Assembly (NCBI RefSeq): GCF_033807575.1
Contig: NC_084720.1
Location: 18,483,570 to 18,547,569 of the forward strand
Source: Cydia pomonella
Taxonomy: Eukaryota; Arthropoda; Insecta; Lepidoptera; Tortricidae
Direction: 5' to 3'
DNA: 64,000 nt
This document shows, one piece after another, positions 51,791-62,870 of the stretch; position 1 is the stretch's first letter; each line of letters opens with the position of its first letter. The notes beneath the pieces are model-generated. The model saw nothing but the letters and a program-made list of their open reading frames with translations, did no database searches and was not told the DNA's origin. Position numbers and translations under genes: made by a program.

Positions 51791-52365
51791 TAAAGGGCCA
51801 TTAAAAACATCTCGAAAGCAAAATTTTTGATAAATTCATTTATTTTCATACATTTTTGTACGATAGAATGTTTCATTTATAGCCTTTAAATGATGTTTGA
51901 TTGCTCTACATTTTGGTATTGATTATTTCTATGTATCTTGGATAGAATATTCAGAACTTTATTTTTTTGGATAACCCGAACGGTGTATGTGTAAGTTTTC
52001 GTAAAAGTTTCACAACGCTGTATCTACAAGAGTTAGTCTGTGATATCAAGGCATTGAGCGTAGCACGATACTCGAAGGGCGCGCGGAAAAGGCCAGGAAA
52101 CTGCACTGACTCATATTTAGATAAAGTACAAGGTTAAACGCCGTACTGCTGTTTAATTTGATCCGACATTAAAAATGAGGTTGCTAAAATAGATTAACGT
52201 GTTAGAGGAAACATTAGTGATTATTTTTCCACACAAACATTCTCGATTCTCTAGATTTTCTTCTCTGGATTTTGGCGCCAGACGAATATTTTTTTATATC
52301 AGTTCAATATTACCTGTGTCTGTACGTTTTGCTTTTTTTGTTTTCATTCTTGTTTTATAAGAACT
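51791..52365. other. no gene seen
   Basis: Unassigned spacer. Confidence 0.4.
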
Positions 52366-52745
52366 GGGTTTTTTTTTATATACCTACCACGTCGGTGGGA
52401 AAAAGCATACGGCCCGCCTTATGGTCAGCGGTCACAGAGATATTACATGCGCGTTGCCGAACCTTTAAAAACCTGTACACTCCTTTTTTGAAGAACCATA
52501 TTCTGTACTCTCGGAAAAACCTCGGAAGGGAGCTCATTCCACAGCCGAAGCGTGCGCGGGAGGAAATTCCTCTTAAAACGTACAGTCGACCATTCAGGTT
52601 CTAGGGTGTGAGGATGAACACCCTGCCGACGGCGAGCGGTGCGGTGATAGAAAGCGGGCGTTGGCATCATGTCAAACAATTCTTCAGAGCACAGCCTACT
52701 GTACAAGTGGTAGAACGTAGAACACACACAAGGAGGCAAAGTCTA
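52366..52745 (-). mobile_element. LINE C-terminus plus 3' terminal repeat
   Basis: The minus strand encodes TARRRQGVHPHTLEPEW, FKRNFLPRTLRLWNELPSEV and VQVFKGSATRM before a stop. The R.FLPR..RLWN.LP.EVFP pattern is a LINE ORF2 end. It is followed by the same 3' repeat as at 14572 (complement of CACGTCGGTGG) and an A tail. This copy ties that repeat to a LINE. Confidence 0.8.
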
Positions 52746-52869
52746 TCCTTAGATTTTAAAGTTCAGTACCGCTTGCGAGTTAACTTTTACGAAATAGTGA
52801 GAAATCTGAAAATTCCGTAGAATAAGTTGTTGTTGAACCTTATGTAATTATATTTTAAGTTCAAATTTC

Positions 52870-53337
52870 TTCAGTTCCATATTGCGAGTCATCAACTCAT
52901 CGTCGTTGCGAGTGATCATAGCCGATGTAACTTCTCTTTTATAAATTTATTTGGAGCCAGTCGTGTCCCACTGCTGGGCAAAGGCCTCCCCCCAATCTCT
53001 CCACTGATCTCTGTCCAGTGCTATGTCTGGCCACTCCTTCAAGAAGGAGTCCAGTTCATCCCACCATCGCCGGTGAGGTCTGCCAGATCCCCGATTCGAG
53101 TTTTCGGGCTCCCACTCTGTAGTGACTTTGCCCCACAACTCATTCGGCATTCGGTAGACGTGACCAGCCCAATCCCATTTTAGCTTGGCCGCTTTCCGAG
53201 CTACATCGATGATTTGTGTCTTGGAGCGCAGCGTGGTGTTCCGGACTCGATCCACCAATTTGACACCTAATATGCTACGCTCCATGGCTCGTTGGCAAAC
53301 TCCGAGTTTGGACTTGAGCTTTAGCCTTTTATAAATA
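52870..53337 (-). mobile_element. LINE C-terminal fragment (EAFAQQWD ending)
   Basis: The frame begins KRLKLKSKLGVCQRAMERSI, then LKWDWAGHVYRMPNELWGKV, GRPHRRWWDELDSF, and ends RDWGEAFAQQWDTTGSK. It is open for more than 110 codons but lacks the RT core. Plus-strand A-rich sequence at 53330-53365 lies at the 5' junction. Its codons for EAFAQQWD match the end of the SINE at 7777. Confidence 0.8.
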
Positions 53338-53467
53338 AAGTAAAAAAAAAAAGAAAAAAAAAAAACTCTTTCCCGCCGCTAATTATTCGACATATGAAAG
53401 GTAGATATTTTTAATGCGTAGTCTGATCCGCTGCTTTTAATGCTGACTGTACACTCTAATACTCGTA

Positions 53468-53622
53468 TAGGTAAAAAACTTAAGTAAGTCACCTGTTGTA
53501 TGTAGTTGTGACGTGTTCGAATAGACATTTGTTTTGTTTGTGTGTGTCTTTTAAACATGTATTGTCTATTCGAACACGTCACAACTACATACAACAGGTG
53601 ACTTACTTACGTTTTTTACCTA
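53468..53622. mobile_element. 155-bp foldback MITE, copy 2
   Basis: Nearly the same as 33634-33788 in sequence and exactly the same length, with TA on both sides. Confidence 0.9.
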
Positions 53623-53877
53623 TAGTAATATGGGAAAGATTATAAAAATTAAAAACAGTAGTCGCTTTCGTAAAACCACAGAATTAGCACAGGCATGAGT
53701 GCTAATTCTTGGGATTATAATAAATATTCGATTAACATTCAATGGAACTCAAAACTCTTCCAATCTTCATTTACCTACCTAAATAAAAGGATCATTCTAC
53801 TTTTTACTGCAGGTTTTTGTGTCCCCAAAAGCAAGTATTTGATTTTTATATTTATAAATTATGTATTTTTTGTCCTT

Positions 53878-54195
53878 AAGAACCGTGAGATTAAAGACCT
53901 AGTGGCTGAACCTAACATCATGGGAGAAAGTAAAGCCCACAGACTCCGTTGGTTGGGCCACCTTGAGAGAATGGACGAAGATCGGAACGTAAAAAGAGCG
54001 TACCTGGGTCGCCTAGCAGGAGGACGTCCTGTCGGACGCCCTAGGTATCGCTGGAGCGACATGGTGGAGGCGGATCTGCGCGAGCTTCGAGTCGACAATT
54101 GGCGAGAGGTCGCACAGGACCGAGAAAAGTGGCGCTGTATTGTGTCGGAGGCCAAGTCTCATTTTGGGTCGCTGAGCCAACGGAGTAAGTAAGTA
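53878..54195 (+). mobile_element. LINE C-terminal fragment (NWREVAQDR family), best copy
   Basis: It reads HRLRWLGHLERMDEDRNVKR, AYLGRLAGGRPVGRPRYRW, VDNWREVAQDREKWR and EAKSHFGSLSQRSK, then stop and (GTAA)n. About 100 codons are open. It lacks the RT core. Confidence 0.8.
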
Positions 54196-54221
54196 AGTAT
54201 TTTTTAACTTGTAACGCCTTG

Positions 54222-54596
54222 AAGCTTTTGAAATGTGGTACTGGCGGCGTATGGAGAAAATAAGCTGGACAGAAAGAGTAACCAACGAGGAGGTCTTAAA
54301 TAGAGTTCGAGAAAAGCGGTGCCTATTGAGAACCATCGAAAGTAGAAGAGGAAGCATGTTGGGACACCTGTTACGACACGACGAATTCATCAAGACCATC
54401 ATAGAAGGGAAAGTAGAAGGAAGGAGAAATAGAGGAAAGCCAAGAAGGGCATACATGGATCAAGTGAAGGAGAAAGTGAACGTCGTGCCGTATCAGGCCG
54501 TCAAGGAAGAGGCCAATGAAAGGCATGCCTGAAGATTGCTTCACCGACAAGAGCGCAGCTCTTAAATTTATGATGATGATGATAACTTTTACATCA
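54222..54596 (+). mobile_element. LINE C-terminal fragment with (ATG)n tail
   Basis: It reads EMWYWRRMEKISWTERVTNE, EVLNRVREKRCLLRTI, SMLGHLLRHDEF and IIEGKVEGRRNRGKPRRAYM. The 3' end has CTTAAATTTATGATGATGATG. It follows the previous LINE fragment by about 30 bp in the same orientation but is from another family. Confidence 0.8.
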
Positions 54597-55664
54597 AAAG
54601 CACATTTTAATGCCGCACTAAAGTACCTTGTAACCAAGGTTAAAACTTTTTATATACATGTATTTTTTATAAGTAACAAAGTTGTCATTATTCATGTTAA
54701 GTAAAAGGGCAGAGACGGTAACATAGTTGTATGTTTGCACCAATATATAGTTGTTTGTTTGGTCTGAAGCACCAGGCTATAAAAAAAAGACAGGGTCAAA
54801 CTTGAGATGTGCTGTAAGTTGCTAGTGTAAGTTGCTTAGCGCATTACGAATATTAAAATATCAAGATTCTTTGAAATCGCAAAAACTTGCAGTAAAAAGT
54901 AGAATGACCCAAAATTATAAGTGGGCAGGACTAATTGAAAATGGGTAATAATGAGTCTTCAAACCTTACAGTATACGTATTACAAATCTAAAAAATATGG
55001 AACGTGTACACGTTCACTTCACTACTACACAGAGGGTTAAAGTACGTTTTTACCAATACATCACCTTAAGCACCCTATTGCAGTCCCTAGAGAGACCCCG
55101 ACTGCGAATTACATGCATTAAAACAAATACCCAAGTTCAAACACAAATAAATTCCCAAGACCACAGCATACGTGGCCGCAACACGCGATCCTGTACCGTT
55201 TCCTACATAATTAATAATTTCATGCAACGTATGGCTAACTAGGCTAATCGTTGGTGAATCAGCCGATACAAAGTCAAGGCCCAAAAGGGTTACAATTATA
55301 TGAGTACTGAGATTCAGTTATTGTGTTTGTAATTTCTCGAAAAAATCTCGTCAAATCAAAAACTGATTACATATTTTCGAAATCCTATTGTCTTTTCTTG
55401 ATTTGTTACTTATTTATTTCCAAAATATTTAACTTCTTGATAAAAATTCAATACTTTTCCATAACCTATTATAAGCTTTAATTATTTTATTATTGTTCAT
55501 CAAAATTAAAAACATTTTTCAAATATAGGTATAGATCTAATGTATCAGATGGAAAATGAACTACATACAACAAAAATATATAAGTACCTGGGTACTAAAA
55601 CAACTCATGTTAAATATTTGCATTTTATTTGAATATATGCTTTAAAACCGCAAATTATATAAAA
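54597..55664. other. no gene seen
   Basis: A+T-rich spacer; short frames near 54997 lack motifs. Confidence 0.4.
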
Positions 55665-56010
55665 CCGAAGTACGAACCGCCTTACTTTATGGAACCGAAT
55701 GCTGGGCTCAACAAAACAACACGTTAAAAAACTACATATAACAGAGATGCGAATACTTCGCTGGTCAGCTGGAGTCACCCAGAAAGATAGGATCCGTAAA
55801 GAATACGTGAGAAGCAGTTTTGAAATCGCTCCCGTTGAAGATAAGCTGAAGGAAAAGTGATTACGCTGGTACGATTACGTGCTCAGACGGTCTTCAGATC
55901 ACATGGTACGAGTAGCATTAGATCTACGAATAACGATGAATCGAGATCGCGGAAGACGCCCTGCTACTTGCCTGACAAACGGTCCAGAATGATCTGAAAA
56001 ACACAAAAAT
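55665..56010 (+). mobile_element. RTE-type LINE C-terminal fragment, broken
   Basis: It encodes VRTALLYGTECWAQ, MRILRWSAGVTQKDRIRKEY and SSFEIAPVEDKLKEK before a stop, then WYDYVLRRSSDHMVRVAL. The pattern matches the RTE copy at 9707. A frame change and at least two stops show decay. Confidence 0.75.
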
Positions 56011-56403
56011 TGACGTCGGAACTGCAACAAATCGTCCTGTGTAGAGAAAGACCTCAGATAATGTGAAAAGGCCCATTTAATACCGTCTCGTCGTAGGAAG
56101 AAGCTAGTGATGGAGTTGTGTTTGTGCATTTTAAAACATGAACATGCTACATGTAACCTTATCGTATACTAGGTATTCGGGCCAAGTGCATTTCCTACAC
56201 AACACAGACGCTCTAATCAGTTACCCAAATCAGCTGATTACCACCTTTAGACGTCACAGCTATTTTCACCAAACCGAAAACAAATTTGACCTTGAGGTCA
56301 ATGCCCTGGCGTGAAGGTCGTGATAATGATAGATTGTGATAAGTGAATTAAAGGATACCAAAACCCAAATAAACAATTTTAATAAAACTTCCATGAGACC
56401 CTT
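56011..56403. other. no gene seen
   Basis: Unassigned spacer. Confidence 0.4.
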
Positions 56404-56725
56404 CCTTCTTCCTCGCGTTGTCCCGGCATTTTGCCACGGCTCATAGGAGCCTGGGGTCCGCTTGACAACTAATCCCAAGATTTGGCGTAGACACTAGTTT
56501 TTACGAAAGCGACTGCCATCTGACCTTCCAACCCAGAGGGTAAACTAGGCCTTGTTGGGATTAGTCCGGTTTCCTCACGATGTTTTCCTTCACCGAAAAG
56601 CGACTGGTAAATAACAAATGATATTTCGTACATAAGTTCGGAAAAACTCATTGGTACGAGCCGGGGTTTGAACCCGCGACCTCCGGATAGCAAGTCGCAC
56701 GCTCTTACCGCTAGGCCACCAGCGC
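56404..56725 (-). mobile_element. SINE family 2, complete copy
   Basis: Minus-strand order: GCGCTGGTGGCCTAGCGGTA (A box region), GGTTCAAACCC (B box), CTTTTCGGTGAAGGAAAACA, AACTAGTGTCTACGCCAAA and the end GGGACAACGCGAGGAAGAAG. This is the reference copy for the family in this window. Confidence 0.85.
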
Positions 56726-56856
56726 ACACATGACACAAACATTAAAACGAAAGTGGAAGACCCGTGCAAAATCACCTTTTCATACAAAATGTAGTCCTCA
56801 TTTTCCTCTCTGGGTATTCACATTATTGAAAATATTTTGACGCAATTTGTTGTATT

Positions 56857-56903
56857 TTTTTTTATGGTAGAGGAGGCAAACGAGCAGACGGATCACCTGA
56901 TAT
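56857..56903 (-). mobile_element. LINE 3' tail scrap
   Basis: A T run with GAGGCAAACGAGCAGACGGA and TCACCTGAT matches the tail at 13190. Confidence 0.55.
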
Positions 56904-57070
56904 ATCAACCAAAGCTATGCCCCTACAGTTTTTCGATATTTTAATTTTTATGAGAGGTAGGAGCATTTAATCATTTGTATGAAATCTGTTTTTCGCTCCT
57001 AATTTTTACAATAATCAATAAATCGAAAAAAGTCAAACGCAGGGTCATAGCTATGGTTAATATGCATCAA
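56904..57070. mobile_element. MITE, CAACCAAAGCTATG termini
   Basis: TATCAACCAAAGCTATGCCC and (complement) TATTAACCATAGCTATGACC are inverted repeats, continuing with TTTTTCGAT on both arms. Confidence 0.6.
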
Positions 57071-57427
57071 ATTATGAAAAAATATTTTCCATGGTGTCAA
57101 TATCCACAGAGGAAAATGGGGACTACGTTTGTATGGAGAATCGGCCGTCCCCTTTCCTCTTAAATAAATATATTAAATAAAAAGCCTTTTATTTCTTGTA
57201 AATAGTTACAACGTCAACTTAAATATATTAAAATTGGTCAATAACGCACTCAGTACGGAGTGAAAGATGTCGAGAATTTATGACATAAAATACCTAAATA
57301 TACAGTTTAAAATTATACATCGGGTTTGCATAGAGTTGCGCAATAAGTGAAATATCAGAAGGCCAATTTGACATCAAAATACCTGAATGATATCATTCGC
57401 GTGTGCATTTCGCTCGTAGCTGTCCGT

Positions 57428-57778
57428 ACTTTTTTTTATACTACATCAGTGGCAGACAAGCATATGGGCCGCCTGATGGTAAGCAGTCTCCGTGCGCATG
57501 CAACTCCAGAAGTGTTACATGCGCGTTACCGACCAACACTCTGCACCCTCGTTGAGCTCTGTAAACCTTACTCACCGGCAGGAACACAAAACTATGAGCA
57601 GGGTCTAGTGTTATTTGGCTGCGGTTTTCTGTAAGGTGGAGGTACTTCCCCAGTTGGGCTCTGCTCTAGATCTGGAAAGACATCCGCTGTGGTGTGCCCT
57701 ACCACACAAAGCGAGATGACATTCACAATACCCATACCTCTCTTTGGGACGTAATTTAAGGACATACCCGGTACCATG
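57428..57778 (-). mobile_element. LINE 3' terminal repeat, copy C
   Basis: A T run followed by TACTACATCAGTGGCAGACA, GCCGCCTGATGGTAAGC and the body through CCATACCTCTCTTTGGGACG. It matches 14572-14945 along most of its length. Confidence 0.75.
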
Positions 57779-57940
57779 TCGCTAGATCAAGGAAATTGAA
57801 TGACATTGTCGTCTTCAAAGTTGCAGTAATGTCGTGCCGCGATACTGCTGAGGAGTGACGCTGACGCGGTCTGAATTCAGACGGTACCTTAACGCTGTTG
57901 CACTTGCAGTCACCGAGTGTAACCTATTCAATATAAATAA

Positions 57941-58398
57941 GACCCCCGGACTTTTGTCGCAATAATGTCACAATGGGGTAGTTTGGGGAGTAAATGGCGC
58001 GGTGTTAATTAATAATATATATTATATTTATGAACCTCCAGATCTTTTGTTGTATTTTCCTTTTGTTGTGGTACATCGTTTGTATTGCATTTTTGATATG
58101 TTTGTATGACTGTTTAGTTTCTAAATAAATACAAAAAATATATAGCTTTTGGTATATTCCTGCAAACGATACATTTATTTTGATCTAACCGCAAGTCACT
58201 TAAAACAACTTTTGATCTGTTACGGAGAATAAGATAATGAAAGAACGATGTCAATAAATGAATTAATTGACATTTGCTTATAGATAATTTATATCGTAAA
58301 TGCCTGCTTATTAAATTTTAATTAACACAGCCGTATTAATTAACACCGCGCCATTTAGACTACCCTTTTGTGACGTCATTGCGACAAAAGTCCGGGGC
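57941..58398. mobile_element. 458-bp MITE with ~70-bp inverted arms
   Basis: GACCCCCGGACTTTTGTCGC, AATGGCGCGGTGTTAATTAA is mirrored at 58330-58398. TAA or TTA flanks the ends, which suggests a PIF-type target, but this is not exact. The interior is A+T-rich and noncoding. Confidence 0.75.
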
Positions 58399-58781
58399 TT
58401 AATAATAATACATAATTAATTGTATTTTATGAAGACCTTAAAAATGGGTTATTTTTTGCTGTTTTTTAAGCGTTTAAACTCATCCATCACTTTTGGGTTG
58501 AGGTCTGTAAAAAACGAGCTGAGTTTTTGTGCTTGAAATGGATCCTAATTTTCTTCCAGCCTAAAATACCTAAAACCTAATTGTAGGCCTGTAGGGTCTA
58601 ATGAAATGGGTGACCTACCACATTATCCCGGTTATTTTAATCAGTATTCTCTAAAGAGGTCAATTACACCTCTAATTTTGGATTTAAAATAAAATCAGGT
58701 CTAATTGAATGCGGTGTAAAACCTAGTAGTTATTTATTTCATCCTTATGTGTCTCAATTCACACAGAGTTTTTTCATTATG
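58399..58781. other. no gene seen
   Basis: Unassigned spacer. Confidence 0.4.
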
Positions 58782-58930
58782 ACGACCGATCTGGCCTGGT
58801 GGTAGTGAACTAATGACCCTGCCTATGAAGCCGATGGTCCCGGGTTCGAATCTCGGTAAGGGCATTTATTTGTGTGATGAACATAGATATTTGTTCCTGA
58901 GTCATGAGTTTTTTCTACTCGTATGTATAA
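58782..58930 (+). mobile_element. SINE family 1, 3'-truncated
   Basis: GACCGATCTGGCCTGGTGG, GGTTCGAATC (B box) and GTGTGATGAACATAGATATT are clear. Similarity is lost after about 58930. Confidence 0.75.
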
Positions 58931-59124
58931 AAGTATGTTTTTGTGTATAGACGTATGTATTATCGACTCCTAGTACACATAGTACAAGCTTTTCTTTGTT
59001 TGGGAGTATCAAAGCGATTAAGGTTCTTCAACAATAATTTGTCGATAAAATGAATATTTTCGGAAATAATCGTTTTAAAAGAAAAAGTTGTGTCACCTCT
59101 AACTTTTGAACCATGAATCCAAAA

Positions 59125-59345
59125 ACTAACTAACTAACTATTGTGGCGCAGTGATCCAAAGAGGGTCTTGGCCTCCAAAACGAGAGAACGCCACCTGTCC
59201 CGATCCTGTGCCACTACCTGCTAGTTATCGGCTTTGAGTTGGCACAGATCCGCCTGTACACTGTCGCTCCAGCGGTATCTGGCCCGACCCACTGGACGGC
59301 GACCAGTCGGTCGTCCCAAATAAGCTCTCTTAACACCTCGATCAG
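59125..59345 (-). mobile_element. LINE C-terminal fragment (NWREVAQDR family)
   Basis: The minus strand encodes GVKRAYLGRPTGRRPVGRAR, YRWSDSVQADLCQLKADN, then a stop, and DRDRWRSLVLEAKTLFGSLR. It is a broken relative of 53878. Confidence 0.75.
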
Positions 59346-59599
59346 TGAATCCAAAAAGAAAGAAAATATTCGTAATACAAAAAGCTTGGTTCAAATCTAA
59401 GCATCCGTTAACTACACACAGGTTAGGTACATCCGCATACGAAACCAAAATACCGTCGCTATATATAGCAATGACAACACGTCTTATCAGACACTTCGTC
59501 TGTCATACCAGATTAGCCGACCGTCGTGTTTTTCTGGATGGATTGGTTCACGTTCTATTTTATTATAATATCGATGACGATGCTATTCAAAGGTTGTCT

Positions 59600-60115
59600 G
59601 AAAGTTACGTTCTGATTCAGACGGCACCGGCATTACTTCAGCTGTATTGCAGCGCGACGCTACTGCCGACTGCGTTACTGCCGCAAATGGTAGGCAGCGA
59701 CCTCAATTTTGACATTTTTGTCGGAAACGTCAAATTTAATGTCACCAATACTGGGTGATCAAAGGGCTGGTCTTTTGCCCAAAGAATTAACAACGCCATT
59801 CAACGGGGAAATGCGGCCAGCCTGCTGGTCACACGCACTGCCCGAATTTACCGCTCCATTGTTTTGTGACGAAACCTGTAGTTGTGCGTTCGTGTTCACC
59901 TGACGAAGTCTGCGTTGCGGATATAAAATTATGGTCCCTGAATAAAACTTAATATTTTCCTGGTAAATTTTCATTTTCCTGCGATATAGCAGCGCGATAT
60001 TCCTGCCAACTGCATTACTGCCGCTAATGTCAAAATCGATGTTAGCGCCCAGGATTTTGATACTTGCGGCAGCAATGCAATGGGCAGTAATGTCACGCTG
60101 TATTACTGCAGCAGG
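59600..60115. repeat. palindromic CTGCAG/GCAGTAA-rich repeat
   Basis: GGCATTACTTCAGCTGTATT, CTGCCGACTGCGTTACTGCC and, at 60000-60110, CCTGCCAACTGCATTACTGC with an inverted GCAGCAATGCAATGGGCAGT partner. It looks like one or two decayed foldback elements, but the ends are not clear. Confidence 0.4.
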
Positions 60116-60242
60116 AATGCGTGTTTCGCTTAGACACAGTCAGAAAATAAGAGTTTCGCTCTTCCTGTTCTATCGACCTTCTAGAATATGTACAAACGCA
60201 ATAGTTCTTACCTGATGAGGTCTCCTCTACATTACTTTCTCT

Positions 60243-60375
60243 GTTAGGTTTCGTCTCTTAGGTACTTTCCTACTCCGTTGACTCAGCAACCCTCTGCGAA
60301 CAAGCGAAGAATTGGCTTCAGGCACAAAACAGCGCCACTTTTTTTGGTCCGGTGCTACTTCTCGCCAATCAACGT
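60243..60375 (-). mobile_element. LINE C-terminal scrap (NWREVAQDR family)
   Basis: The minus strand encodes VDWREVAPDQKKWRCFVPEA and LLSQRSRK after a frame change. Confidence 0.6.
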
Positions 60376-60474
60376 TTTCTTGAAGATAATATTATGATGT
60401 TGTTTTTTAGTCGAGGCAAAAGGAAAATTGCAGCATGCTATGCTCAAATCAACATCACTATTACATTTTTTTTT

Positions 60475-60660
60475 AGGCATGAGTGGCCGTGGCCTCCTTC
60501 CCGGAGGGAAGTCAGACAGACTACGTAATTTTGGGGACGATATGGCTGCTAGTGTTAGCCTGCTCATCGTTACCCAACCCCATGACCCCTAGCCTGGTGA
60601 TACAGTTTGAGCGGGGCCAGGTTTCGGGGCCGCCGTGAAGGGCACCAGTAGCTTAGCTGG
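60475..60660 (+). repeat. GC-rich dispersed repeat, shared with 5215-5458
   Basis: CATCGTTACCCAACCCCATG, TGGTGATACAGTTTGAGCGG and GGGCACCAGTAGCTTAGCT match the earlier copy. Possibly the 5' part of a LINE; not proven. Confidence 0.5.
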
Positions 60661-60764
60661 CGTGTGCGAAGGTTAGGCTGTATCCGAGTGTATTGTGTTG
60701 GGATTTGGTATATAAAGCTCAAGCGTCAAGTATACTATTACAGCGTAGGTATGTACGCAATAAA

Positions 60765-61060
60765 CATTATTAGATAGTGATAATTTCACACTTAGATGCG
60801 TTAAATTGCAAGTTGTTAGCGTTACTCCAAACTGCAAGAGCCTCAATATCTTTCTGCAGTTTGTCACAGACATCCCGTTCACTAATCTGCAGGAAGAGCT
60901 TGAGATCATCTGCAAATTTCTGACGAGCCTCGGTAGATCGTTGATCATCAGTAGAAACAGAGTCGGTCCCAATGTGCTGCCCTGACTAACACCAGATCGG
61001 GTGTAATATGGCTGGGACTGATATCCGGACACTGCTACGTATTGACTAAGACCGTAGTAA
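60765..61060 (-). mobile_element. LINE reverse transcriptase fragment with FADD motif
   Basis: The minus strand reads YTRSGVSQGSTLGPTLFLLM, INDLPRLVRN and, after a one-base frame change, FADDLKLFLQISERDVCDKL and NANNLQFNASKCEIIT. SGV.QGS..GP.LF and FADD are RT motifs B and C of jockey-type LINEs. This is the only LINE piece here that keeps the catalytic core. It is non-functional. Confidence 0.85.
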
Positions 61061-61631
61061 TGTAACCGTATGTAAACGGATTACATAGCGTACCTATAAT
61101 ACAACACGTTCGATGTTTCGAACCTTTGGTGTTCGTGGTCAACGGGAGACTGAGGAGAAATATATTCACCATTGTCAAAATGTAATCAACATATACTCAT
61201 CTATGGTCAAACTTAAAATGTGCAAAACAGATAAAATATGAATAAAATATAGGTTTAAATGAATAAAACAATTTTATTGTTAACCAACACAGAATACAGC
61301 GTGCTGCCTAGCAGCGCCATGACACACAGAGTGATAGAGTGAGAAGCTAATATACCTATCTCACACAGAACATGTACAACCTTATTACATTGTTTACAAC
61401 GAAAGCTAACCACATACTAACAAAAAATAATGAACAACACCTATCTATGACTGAATACCTGACCTAGGGTTTTGAGGCATATACATCAAAATAGGGTCAT
61501 AAAGCTAGATATACATTAGGTAGGTACAATTATTTTAAGGTAAGGTAAGGTAACCGAGGACAATATATAAATAAAGGTATATTTATTTTGAAAACAATAA
61601 CAGCCGGGTACCGTTTACATCTGCTTCAGAC
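61061..61631. other. no gene seen
   Basis: Unassigned spacer with a short GGTAAGGTAAGGTAA run near 61540. Confidence 0.4.
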
Positions 61632-62026
61632 TAGAGATGCGCCGAATATGGAGTTTGCCGAATACGAATATTCGGCCAAATTTTCGGTTCAGACTTTACC
61701 GAACCCAATATTGGGCCGAATTATTCGGTTCATCTGTATAATTCTAATAAATCATTTGAAAACGCTTCAGTTACATTTGCAGCTAAAGATCACTTCCTAG
61801 GCAACTCCCTAGAATCAAACAGGTCAAACGGCAAGGAAATGGCAAACAAATTTTCAACACTCCTCTTCTTGCTAGCGTTTCTCGGTATGAATGAATGTAT
61901 GAATGAATATTTATTGGTATTGGAGGTTGCATATATTATGTGTATGCTGGCACAATAGTAAATGTATTACGATACATATATGTGACAGCCATTTGCATTT
62001 GTTATGATTTTTTACAGCTGTCAGAG

Positions 62027-62210
62027 CCCCTAGTGTAAATTTATTCGATTTCGTGACATTACTTACGCGTTTGCATTAAGTCTCATTTAGTATGGGATTT
62101 AGACACAGCGTGCCAAGCGGAACGTTTTGGAAACTCAAAACCCATATAAAATGAGACTTAACGCAAACGCGTACGTCACGTTACGCTATCGAATAAATTT
62201 ACACTAGGGG
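62027..62210. mobile_element. foldback MITE, CCCCTAGTGTAAAT family, copy 3
   Basis: CCCCTAGTGTAAATTTATTC is mirrored at the right end, and AAGTCTCATTTAGTATGGGA pairs with its inner partner. It sits inside the hAT-type remnant. Confidence 0.8.
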
Positions 62211-62297
62211 TACCTACTGATGTCAATCACTTGTGTTTCTACTAGCTCCATTATCTCTGCTAAATAGCCTAAAGTAGGTTCTTTTAATAATCGAGAC

Positions 62298-62412
62298 TTA
62301 TTGCCACAGCTCATGGGAGTCTGGGGCCCGCTTGCCCAAGATTTTTTTTACTGCGACTGCTTTCTGTCTTTCCAACTCAGAAGATGTTTTCCTTCAGTGA
62401 AAAGCGACTATT
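62298..62412 (-). mobile_element. SINE family 2 scrap
   Basis: GCCACAGCTCATGGGAGTCT, GGGCCCGCTTG and TTTTCCTTCAGTGAAAAGCG keep pieces of the 3' part of the family. Confidence 0.55.
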
Positions 62413-62507
62413 TTATTATTCAGCATTTTAATCGAACAATTCGGCGGAATAAGACCATTGGAAAACTAGCCGAATATGCCGAATACCGAATATTTGGCCC
62501 ATCCCTA

Positions 62508-62870
62508 CTCCAGACCGTTCATTTTCAGTGAGCATCAGTATTCCGGCCACGTAGCCGGCTACGGTACGGGAAGGTCGTAGCCAAAAGTCCTTTGATTCTT
62601 TTTACTAATTGGAAAAGTAACTGTCACATACCTATGGTCCAATTCAAACAATGCTAATGAGATGTCACACGGATACAATACTGATCTGTCAGTGTCAAAA
62701 CTCAAAAGTGACATTTCTTCACTCAAAAACGTCACTTTTGACATCATTTAAGCGTTGTTAAAATTGGGCCGATAATTATGTAACTCACACCGTCAATGTA
62801 ACTAACTATTATTAAGTAATACCTTAGTTTTTTGCTCTAAACTACGTTTTTTCTTCTATTTATAAACATA
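62508..62870. other. no gene seen
   Basis: A mirrored pair AAGTGACATTTCTTCACTC and AAAACGTCACTTTTGACATC near 62705-62745 hints at a decayed palindrome. Confidence 0.35.

Larger units (their letters stand above)
61632..62507. mobile_element. hAT-type element remnant, 8-bp duplication, with inner insertions
   Basis: TAGAGATGCGCCGAATAT and (complement) TAGGGATGGGCCAAATAT are the termini. CTTCAGAC (61624-61631) and CTCCAGAC (62508-62515) match in seven of eight bases. GAATATTCGG-type motifs line both ends. Inside lie a tail fragment, a foldback MITE and a SINE scrap. No transposase remains. Confidence 0.8.

Noticed and set aside
54013..54637. Minus-strand frames of 147 and 88 codons
   Set aside because: They are the complements of two LINE C-terminal fragments read on the plus strand.
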